Assembly (NCBI RefSeq): GCF_001559595.1
Contig: NZ_LNTY01000059.1
Coordinates: forward strand, 166,783 to 230,782
Direction: 5' to 3'
Origin: Enterovibrio coralii
GTDB taxonomy: Bacteria; Pseudomonadota; Gammaproteobacteria; Enterobacterales; Vibrionaceae
DNA: 64,000 nucleotides
Below the pieces are notes generated by a model. It had not been told where the DNA came from and made no database searches. It saw only the letters and a program-made list of their open reading frames with translations. The position numbers and the translations under genes are program-made. How positions within the stretch are numbered: position 1 is the first letter of the stretch; every line of letters begins with the position of its first letter. Of this stretch, positions 56,966 through 64,000 are shown one piece after another.

Positions 56966-59924
56966 CTAGATAACCAAGCTTGACGTGCTACATAAATCAA
57001 CAACTGTGATCGCCTTTGAAAGATCACTGTGTTTGGTGTGCGATGGCACCTTATCTTCAGGGAAAACGATCTTAAGCAATGCCAGTTCGTCCACCGTGTC
57101 ATGCTGCTCAGTCGGCAAGAAGTCGTCGGCATATTTTTGGTAGATCTGCCGTTGAATGAAGATGGCAAAGAGGTTCGGGTCGATGTGTTTATCTTTGGCC
57201 ATAAACGCGAGGATTTTGAGGGCTTCGCTGAGCGTCTTCGCCTTTTTGTAGGGGCGGTCGCTTGCCGTCAGGGCTTCAAAGATATCTGCCACTGCATGAT
57301 TCTCGCATCAATCGGGAGTGCATCTTCATCTAACCCGTAAGGGTAGCCCTTGCCGTCTAGCTTCTCATGGTGGCCACCCGCTATTTCCGGAACACGTTTT
57401 AAGTGCTCTGGGTAGGGGAGCTTTCTCAGCATGGTAATGGTTTGGATGATGTGGTCATTGATTTTGAATCTTTCCTCATCATTCAGTGTTCCTCGGCGGA
57501 TCCCAAGGTTGTAGACCTCACCACGATTGTACTGAACGGATGGAACAGGAAGCTTGAACTCCCAGTTTTCAAAGTGCTTCAGTTGCGAGTCCATCCAGTG
57601 AATTTGATGGTCGACACGGTCACTTAGCAGCTTTTCCCTGCAAGGCAGGGTTTTACCACCGCGGTGCTTCCTGCGCTCTTCTTCTTCCCATGACAGCCCC
57701 AGAGAGTCATCTAGGGTTCGAGTCCAAGTCATGTCACTGATTCGCTTCAATCGCTCTATGGAAGCATCATCCATGAATTCTCCACCAATGTTGCATTGGG
57801 CGATAAATGCAAAGTCGTCATCCAATTGCTGGTGGAGAGCCTTCAGTGCTTTCTCATCTTCAACCGTGGTTTGGTTTTTACACTTTTTCTGTAAGTAAGC
57901 GATTTCAGCGTCACGCTTAAGGACTTCAAAGCGTGTGCGGATCTCATGAATTCGGTTGTAAATCGTTTCCAGCTTGGTCGCTTTGTCTACCACATACTCA
58001 GGCGTAGTGACTTTTCCGCAGTCGTGCAGCCATGCCGCAAAATAGAGTGCCTCTCTCGATTTTTCATCAAGGGTAAAGTCGGCAAAGGTCTCGGTATCTT
58101 TGCTCACTTCCTCCGCAATCATAAACGTCAACTCTGGCACGCGCTGACAATGACCGCCGGTATACGGGGATTTGGTATCGATTGCGGATGCGAACATTTC
58201 CACGAACGATTTGAAGAGGTTTTGTTGGGCGGCAATATGATCCCAGTTTTCTTTGATGAGCGAGGCAAAACCGAGGAACTCTTGGATAAATGCGATTTTC
58301 TCTTCTTGTTCAGCAGTGACATGATGATTGAAGCCAATCAACACGTAGCCAACGCGCTCTTCGTCGCGGTTATGCAGGGGAAGTACCCAAGCCCTTTGTA
58401 AATCATCGGGCAACTGGCAAGCACGTTTAACCGCTTCATTGGGTGAAAAAGTATGGAACTGCTGATTATCTATCGCCTTCGCCATCTCTGGTTCGGCGAT
58501 CAGGAGGTTAGAAATGTCGACTGTTGTTGCGCTGATTTCCTCTGGGACATGCGCTACAAGAGACAGTACCTCACGATCGTCCATGTCTGCTGCCCACATC
58601 AATACATAATCCGCACTAGCGGTTTTCTGACAATGTGACACCATATCCGCAAGCAGAGATTCAAAGTTCTGGTTATGTGAAACACGGTGAAGCGTATTGA
58701 TAAAGTCACTGATGGTTTCTGACATCACGCTGATGGAATCAGACAACTCGCGCACTTCTTGAATGGTTGAGTCGGGGGTCTTAACGCCAGAGAAATCCAG
58801 ATTACGAATTCTTTGAGTGGCTTGGTTCAATAGGCGCAGGGGGGCGGCAATACGGCGAGACGCCCAGAGAATAAGAATGGTGCCCAACCCTAGAACGGCA
58901 AAGCTGATGACGATTTGGTTGTTTCTCGCTTCAATGGCCGTACCGATAAGCTTGTCTTCAGGGATGGCGGTGGCAAGCCACATGCCTTCACCTTGCCCAA
59001 ATGCCACGTTAACCAAGGTCGTTCGCCACAGGGTTTCATTGTGCATGGTCGTTTGCGAAGACTCAGACCAATTTCCTGCAGTGTAAAGGTTGTTTAGCGG
59101 TGAGCTTTCCAGTGCTTTGGCGTAAATGTCTTGGGTTGTGGTTTCAACCGTGGTTTCCATTACGCCGTTTTGCGCCAGCACAGTCCCATTGCTATCGAAC
59201 AGCAGGACTTGCGAATCACCGGAAAAGGGCAGTGAGCGAAGAAAGTCGTTCAATGTCTCCAGCGTGATGTCCGCGGCAAGTACCCCACCGTTGGCAGGAA
59301 TACGCTTGGAGATGGTGATGCCCATGCGTTTGATGAAAAGGTAAAAGTATGGGTCTGTGATAAATATCGACCCATCATTTGGCGTGTCTTTGTACCAAGG
59401 GCGAGTGGTAGGAAGATAGGAAATCTTGTTGCTTTTTCGCCGATGTAATCCAAGTTTTTGTCGTAGTAGGTTCTTACTTGGTCACCATTACTTTGGTTGA
59501 TGTCGACCATGATGTAAGAGTTGTCCGGCGTGGAAAACTGGTCACGCATAAATGCAGGACGGGTAGAACGGATAAACGCAGAACTTTCGTTTTCATATCC
59601 GACGTAGATGGCCAACATGTCTGGAGAGACATCCATGATGGCACTGACCGATGCCAGCCAGTTTTTGTCATTGGAAGCATCGAGGGTATGACCAAAATCA
59701 GAGGCGGCGAGCGTCTCCAGTGCAGTAAGTACCGGTGAAACCATCTTTTCGAAAGCGAGTTTGACTTGCTCGGCGTTTTGTTCGACACGCTCTCGTGCCA
59801 ATTGCTCGTTGAGTGCTTTGGAGTTTTGATAGCTGAGAATGATCAAGACCAGTGAAAGCACTGATACAACGATGAAGAAAATACTGGCGATGTGGAGTTG
59901 AAGCGTGTTCTTTTTACCAAGCAT
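56966..59924 (-). pseudogene. Cache-HAMP-GAF-HD-GYP phosphodiesterase (copy 2), two frameshifts
   Basis: Paralogue of the neighbouring gene, about 986 aa when restored, same domain order. N-terminal helix and the first part of the Cache domain are in one frame (from 59924). Near 59432 one A is missing from a run (GAAAAAGC), and the frame resumes as SNKISYLPTTRPWYKDTPNDGSIFITDPYFY. The HD motif LHDCGK and the HHEKLDGKGYP motif are intact. A second break near 57291, at the same ARIM codon as in copy 1, leaves AVADIFEALTASDRPYKKAK and about 100 residues in the next frame. The HD-GYP parts are close to identical; the Cache domains are much more diverged. Confidence 0.88.
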
Positions 59925-60081
59925 GAAAGCAGAGTCTTATTTTCGAGACAGTACTTTAAGCCTATCAGAGATAATTGAATTTGAAGGAAGAACACGGAAA
60001 GTGTGACGGTGCGAAAAATTACAGAGAAACGGTTTGCGGTACGCTGAACCATTAAAGGTGCATCTGGTTGTATATGAAAGA

Positions 60082-60109
60082 AAAACGCCGCAATGATTGC
60101 GGCGTTTCA
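60082..60109 (-). terminator. Terminator downstream of gloA
   Basis: AACGCCGCAA / TTGCGGCGTT stem with a T-run on the reverse strand. Confidence 0.85.
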
Positions 60110-60116
60110 ATCCAGT

Positions 60117-60533
60117 TTAGTTACCTAAACCTTCTGATGCGCTTTTGTTTTGAATCAGCTCGATTTTGTAACCGTCTGGGTCTTCAACAAAAGCGATTTC
60201 GGTAGAACCACCTTTTACTGGGCCTGGCTCACGAGTGACGTTGCCGCCAGCTGCGCGAATCGCATCACACGTGCTGTAGATATCATCTACGCCAATCGCG
60301 ATATGACCAAAAGCAGTACCTTGCTCATATTCAGTGGTGCCCCAGTTGTAGGTCAGTTCGATAACTGCACCTTGGGACTCATCGCCGTAACCAACAAACG
60401 CCAGCGTGTACTCGTACTGCTCATTCTCGTTTTTACGCAGAAGTTGCATACCCATCACGTCGGTGTAAAAAGCAATTGAACGGTCCAAATCGCCAACGCG
60501 AATCATGGTGTGAAGAATACGACCAGTGCTCAT
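60117..60533 (-). CDS. gloA: Lactoylglutathione lyase (glyoxalase I)
   Basis: Detoxifies methylglyoxal by isomerising its glutathione hemithioacetal, 138 aa. The four metal ligands are present: His in RILHTMIRV, Glu in VIELTYNW, His in FGHIAIGVDD, and Glu in YKIELIQ. The short length without the extra zinc-type loops indicates the Ni-dependent bacterial class. ATG 60533 has AAAGGAGA before it; the frame extends 47 codons further upstream without similarity. Separated from nth by a terminator. Confidence 0.96.
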   Translation of the reverse strand: MSTGRILHTMIRVGDLDRSIAFYTDVMGMQLLRKNENEQYEYTLAFVGYGDESQGAVIELTYNWGTTEYEQGTAFGHIAIGVDDIYSTCDAIRAAGGNVTREPGPVKGGSTEIAFVEDPDGYKIELIQNKSASEGLGN

Positions 60534-60565
60534 GACATTCTCCTTTACTATGTCTTTTGATTTAG

Positions 60566-60592
60566 AAAAAGCCACCGTGGGTGGCTTTTTGT
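60566..60592 (-). terminator. Terminator of the rsx-nth operon
   Basis: AAAAAGCCACC / GGTGGCTTTTT stem with a T-run on the reverse strand, overlapping the nth stop by about one base. Confidence 0.85.
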
Positions 60593-61233
60593 TATTCGTC
60601 TGGATAAACCTTGTCTTTGAATTCACAAAGATCTTCGATAACACAGCTTCCACATCGCGGTTTACGCGCGACACAGGTATAGCGGCCGTGAAGGATCAGC
60701 CAGTGATGCACATCCACTTTGAACTCTTTAGGCACCACTTTCAGCAGTTTCTGCTCAACTTGATCGACGTTTTTGCCGACCGCAAACTTAGTGCGATTGG
60801 AGACACGGAATATGTGGGTATCCACCGCAATGGTTGGCCAGCCAAACGCCGTATTGAGTACCACGTTGGCGGTTTTACGGCCCACACCCGGCAATGCTTC
60901 TAAGGCTTCTCGGTTCTCAGGGACTTCACCGCCATGTTGGTCAATCAAAATCTGACAGGTTTTGATGACGTTCTCGGCCTTTGAGTTAAAAAGGCCAATG
61001 GTCTTGATGTAGTCCTTCACGCCGTCAACACCCAGTGCCAACAAGGCCGCTGGCGTATTGGCGACAGGGTAGAGTTTGTCGGTGGCTTTGTTGACACTGA
61101 CATCTGTCGCTTGGGCGGAGAGTAGAACAGCGATAAGCAGCTCAAATGGCGTGCTCCAGTTCAATTCTGTTTCGGGATGCGGGTTTTCTGCGCGCAATCG
61201 CTCCAGTATTTGGACACGTTTTTCGTTGTTCAT
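60592..61233 (-). CDS. nth: Endonuclease III
   Basis: DNA glycosylase/AP lyase that removes oxidised pyrimidines, 213 aa. The helix-hairpin-helix LPGVGRKTANVVLN carries the catalytic Lys, with the catalytic Asp in AVDTHIFRV. The 4Fe-4S cluster motif C-X6-C-X2-C-X5-C is exact at the C-terminus (CVARKPRCGSCVIEDLC). It is 32 bp behind rsxE and ends the rsx operon, the usual order in gamma-proteobacteria. Confidence 0.96.
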   Translation of the reverse strand: MNNEKRVQILERLRAENPHPETELNWSTPFELLIAVLLSAQATDVSVNKATDKLYPVANTPAALLALGVDGVKDYIKTIGLFNSKAENVIKTCQILIDQHGGEVPENREALEALPGVGRKTANVVLNTAFGWPTIAVDTHIFRVSNRTKFAVGKNVDQVEQKLLKVVPKEFKVDVHHWLILHGRYTCVARKPRCGSCVIEDLCEFKDKVYPDE

Positions 61234-61265
61234 TGCTCTTCCATTGAATGCTGAGTTTTTATTTT

Positions 61266-61958
61266 TTAGTCAGTGGTTGTCACGCGAGCGCGTTCAATGA
61301 CCACTTTTTCTTTTGGTTGTTTTTTCGCTTGGTGCTCATCCAGTGCATTTTTTGCGGCAATCAGGAACCCTACGGCTAGGAAAGCACCCGGTGGCAATAA
61401 TGCCAGCAAAAAGGCGTTATCGAAGTGGAAAAGCTGCATTTTCAGACCTGCCGCCCAGTCTCCCAACAAACGATCTGCGCCATCAAACAAGGTACCGTTA
61501 CCGAGGATCTCACGAATAGCACCAACAACCGTCAGTGACAGGGTGATCCCCAGTCCCATCCAAAAACCGTCAAGCACGGATGGTAGCGGTGTGTTTTTCG
61601 ACGCAAAAGCTTCCGCACGACCGATGATGATACAGTTAGTCACAATCAGTGGGATGAAGATACCCAGAGATTGATAAAGGCCGTAAGCGTAAGCGTTCAT
61701 CAGTAGCTGAACACAGGTTACCAGCGACGCGATGATCATCACGAAGATGGGGATACGGACTTCTTTTGGCACCCACTCACGTACCAGCGAGATAGTCAGG
61801 TTTGAACCCACTAGTACCAGCAGCGTTGCCAAGCCAAGTCCTAATGCGTTGACCACGGTTGATGAGACCGCCAATAAAGGGCACAGGCCGAGCAATTGAA
61901 CGAGCGTTGGGTTATTTTTCCAAAGCCCGTTTTTCATCAATTCAATGTTTTGACTCAT
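61266..61958 (-). CDS. rsxE: Electron transport complex subunit RsxE
   Basis: Integral membrane subunit (230 aa, six helices) of the Rsx/Rnf electron-transport complex, which drives electrons toward SoxR reduction in E. coli and acts as an ion-coupled NADH:ferredoxin oxidoreductase elsewhere. Signatures: NPTLVQLLGLCPLLAVSSTVVNALGLG and TNCIIIGRAEAFASKN. Start MSQNIELMKNGLWKNN; it overlaps the rsxG stop by ATGA. Confidence 0.95.
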   Translation of the reverse strand: MSQNIELMKNGLWKNNPTLVQLLGLCPLLAVSSTVVNALGLGLATLLVLVGSNLTISLVREWVPKEVRIPIFVMIIASLVTCVQLLMNAYAYGLYQSLGIFIPLIVTNCIIIGRAEAFASKNTPLPSVLDGFWMGLGITLSLTVVGAIREILGNGTLFDGADRLLGDWAAGLKMQLFHFDNAFLLALLPPGAFLAVGFLIAAKNALDEHQAKKQPKEKVVIERARVTTTD

Positions 61959-62587
61959 GATGCATCTCCACAATCTTGTGGTTGCTTAACGATGGTATCG
62001 AGGTTTTCGCTGACGTACCACGCGGCTTTGCGCGCTGCGTTTACAACCGCACGAGGCGTAATGGTCGCACCGGTAAACTGGTCAAATTGACCGCCATCTT
62101 TCTGCACGTGCCAGCGTTTGTCGTCAGCACTTTCAATTTTCTGGTTGTTGAACGACAGTGCCCAGTCGGACACGCTCAACTCAATTTTGTCGCCCAGTCC
62201 CGGAGTTTCATTTTGGCTAAGTACACGAAGGCCCAGCACGGTTTTGTTGGTGTCTACACCAACCAGAATCTTGATGGCACCGTTGTAGCCGTCAGGGGCA
62301 ATGGCTTCAATCGCGATTGCTGTTGTTTTGCCGTCTTTGGTAGCAATGTATGCAGGCATGGCTGACTTAGAACCCAATTCTGGACTGGTTACCATGGTAC
62401 AGCTTTTGTACAACGGGTTGTCATGCATGGACGTAGGGATCACTTGGTTCAATACGTTTAGCAACTGCAATCTTTGTTGTTCAGCAATGGTGTCTTTGGT
62501 CAGGGCATCAGTAATTGCAATCAAGCCCGTTGAAAGCAGGGCGACGAAAGCCAGAACCAACCCATTTTTTCTCATCGCGCGGATCAT
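61955..62587 (-). CDS. rsxG: Electron transport complex subunit RsxG
   Basis: Single-span periplasmic flavoprotein subunit, 210 aa. One membrane helix lies near residues 8-27; the FMN is covalently bound to Thr in the motif FTGATITPRAV near residue 170. The ATG overlaps the rsxD stop (ATGA), so translation is coupled. Confidence 0.95.
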   Translation of the reverse strand: MIRAMRKNGLVLAFVALLSTGLIAITDALTKDTIAEQQRLQLLNVLNQVIPTSMHDNPLYKSCTMVTSPELGSKSAMPAYIATKDGKTTAIAIEAIAPDGYNGAIKILVGVDTNKTVLGLRVLSQNETPGLGDKIELSVSDWALSFNNQKIESADDKRWHVQKDGGQFDQFTGATITPRAVVNAARKAAWYVSENLDTIVKQPQDCGDAS

Positions 62588-63644
62588 TTGCTTTCCTTAC
62601 TGTAACCGTATGTGGTTGGCTTGGTGTAGTAGTCGATCAAGGGCACACACATGTTAGCGATCAACACGGCAAATGCCACACCGTCAGGGAAGCCACCGAA
62701 CGTACGAATGAGGTAAACCAGCATGCCAATCATGGCACCAAAGACCAGTCGACCTTTTGTCGTGGTGGATGCGGAGACCGGATCGGTTGCGATGAAAAAC
62801 GCCCCTAGCATGGTGGCACCGGAGAACAGGTGCAGCAGCGGAGACGCGACAGTATCTGGCTGATGGCAAAACCTACAACGCTGAACACAAGCAGTGTTGC
62901 CAGCATTGCTACAGGGATTTGCCATTGAATGACTTTTAGTTTCAGTAAAACAATACCGCCTGCAAGGAACGCGAGGTTAACCCAACCCCATCCTAAGCCC
63001 GCAAACGTGCCAAACACTGGCTCTTGAACTGCTTCTGTCACCGTTTTGCCCGCAAGCAGGGCGGTTTTTACTGTGTCGAGCGGCGTCGCCATGGTTGTGC
63101 CATCGACAGCTTGACGAAGCTGGTTGACGCTAAACCCATCAACGCTCAATCCCGTAAACACCGCGGACAGGCCATCCATAAAACTCAATGGTTGAGCTAA
63201 CAAAGATGATGGCGGCAACCAGGTTGTCATTTGCACAGGGAAGGAAATCAGCAGTACAACGTACGCCACCATTGCAGGGTTAAATGGGTTTTGTCCCAAA
63301 CCACCATAAAGATGCTTTGCAATAACGATAGCGAACAGAGAGCCGATCACTGCAATCCACCAAGGTGCGAAAGGCGGGATAGCAATACCAATCAAAATAC
63401 CTGTCAGCAGGGCTGAGTTGTCCTGTAGGTAGCGTTTAACCGGACGACGACGCATAGCGACAATGGCAGCTTCTGCCACCATTGCCGTGATAGATGCGAT
63501 GAGCACTTGAAACAACACGCCCCAACCAAAGAAGTAACACAGTGCTGCAATACCCGGAAGGGTACACAGGATCACCGTCATCATGATGTCTTTGGTGCTT
63601 CTGCGGTTATGACTATGTGGACTACTGGCTAGAAAAAAGGCCAC
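62584..63644 (-). pseudogene. rsxD: Electron transport complex subunit RsxD, frameshifted
   Basis: Membrane subunit of about 353 aa when restored, carrying covalent FMN. The N-terminal frame (GTG start at 63644, two bases after the rsxC stop) runs from MAFFLASSPHSHNRR through LYGGLGQNPFNPAMVAYVVLLISFPVQMTTWLP to VVGFAISQ. Near 62861 one G is missing (CAGATAC for CAGGATAC). The rest continues in the next frame as DTVASPLLHLFSGATMLGAFFIATDPVSASTT, with the flavin-binding SGAT threonine, to the normal C-terminus. Intact reading on both sides argues for a recent or technical loss. Confidence 0.93.
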
Positions 63645-63646
63645 GA

Positions 63647-64000
63647 CTACTCATCCTCACTTTTGTTTTGCATCTGCGCTGCTTTACGTGCTTTTGCGCG
63701 CGCGACGGCAGCAGCGACAGCTGCTTTTTTCGGGTCTTCAATTGCAGGCTCTTCGGTTGAAGGAGCGTCTGACAATGCAGCTTGTGCTTCAGTGTCTTCG
63801 CTTTGTGCCTGTTGTGCGGCTTTACGTGCTTTCGCTCGCGCTACAGCAGCGGCAACGGCCGCTTTCTTTGGATCTTCCTCAGAAGGCTCAGCAACGTCAG
63901 CCGTTTCTTGGGCTTCTGCCTGTTGAGCGGCTTTACGTGCTTTTGCACGCGCCACAGCAGCGGCAACAGCTGCTTTCTTTGGATCTTCTTCAGAAGGTTC
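63647..64000 (-). CDS. rsxC: Electron transport complex subunit RsxC (C-terminal part, cut by window edge)
   Basis: Only the last 117 residues are in the window. They are an Ala/Lys/Arg-rich tail made of repeated blocks DPKKAAVAAAVARAKARKAAQ separated by acidic linkers, the known variable C-terminal extension of gamma-proteobacterial RsxC. The NADH/FMN and ferredoxin domains lie beyond the window. Identified from the tail and from its position directly before rsxD. Confidence 0.9.
   Translation of the reverse strand, partial: EPSEEDPKKAAVAAAVARAKARKAAQQAEAQETADVAEPSEEDPKKAAVAAAVARAKARKAAQQAQSEDTEAQAALSDAPSTEEPAIEDPKKAAVAAAVARAKARKAAQMQNKSEDE
63650..64000 (-). repeat. Repeats encoding the RsxC C-terminal tail
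   Basis: At least three near-identical copies of a roughly 63-bp block (encoding DPKKAAVAAAVARAKARKAAQ) separated by variable acidic linkers; the array continues past the window end. Confidence 0.85.

Noticed and set aside
54150..57300. Programmed ribosomal frameshifting in the HD-GYP genes
   Set aside because: No slippery heptamer or adjacent strong structure at the break; single-base loss explains it and matches nine other breaks in the window.

Overview
The window is a stretch of gamma-proteobacterial chromosome, almost certainly from a member of the Vibrionaceae. The grounds are protein similarity recalled by eye and gene order. FadR carries the roughly 40-residue insertion typical of Vibrio-type FadR, a MotY gene of the sodium-driven polar flagellum follows RNase T, a VolA-type surface lipase sits next to fadL, and the yeaG-yeaH-ycgB, yejM-yejL/yejK and rsxCDGE-nth neighbourhoods are present. 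I cannot name the genus from sequence alone; Enterovibrio/Grimontia/Vibrio-like lineages all fit.

Layout. 0-2 kb: the start of nhaB, divergent from fadR. 2-7 kb: a three-gene stress operon (PrkA kinase yeaG, VWA protein yeaH, SpoVR-family ycgB). 7-17 kb: carbohydrate and housekeeping genes (yeaD, gapA, msrB, a DUF2989 lipoprotein, an orphan RTX protein, yeaC, ansA, sppA). 17-24 kb: fadH, a ydjA nitroreductase, topB, a GGDEF diguanylate cyclase and a TauE/SafE permease, then tRNA-Pro(GGG). 24-28 kb: yejM-yejL divergent from yejK. 28-32 kb: a membrane HPt protein next to a hybrid histidine kinase, then ygbA with a perfect FNR-type box. 32-38 kb: a quinone oxidoreductase divergent from a LysR regulator, and a TRAP dicarboxylate transporter (dctPQM). 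38-46 kb: an M20 peptidase with yjiH-yjiG, nhaC, asd, sodB, grxD and a YuiF-type permease. 46-52 kb: a fatty-acid/lipid locus with fadL, volA and a second fadL. 52-60 kb: rnt, motY and two tandem, paralogous Cache-HD-GYP proteins. 60-64 kb: gloA, nth and the rsxE/G/D/C electron-transport operon, with rsxC cut by the window end.

Two themes run across the window. First, a fatty-acid regulon: fadR itself is here, and FadR-like operators precede fadH and both fadL genes; one of those fadL genes is co-transcribed with the lipase volA, so release, uptake and beta-oxidation of fatty acids look coordinately controlled. Second, cyclic-di-GMP signalling: one GGDEF synthase and two HD-GYP hydrolases, the latter beside a flagellar motor gene.

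A technical feature dominates interpretation. Eight genes (fadH, ydjA, topB, yejM, the hybrid kinase, both HD-GYP genes, rsxD) contain in total eleven interruptions. Every one is explained by loss of a single base, usually from a run of two to six identical bases, and the downstream coding frame is intact and conserved in every case. This looks like a systematic base-deletion error in the assembly rather than real gene decay, although real mutation cannot be excluded from one sequence.
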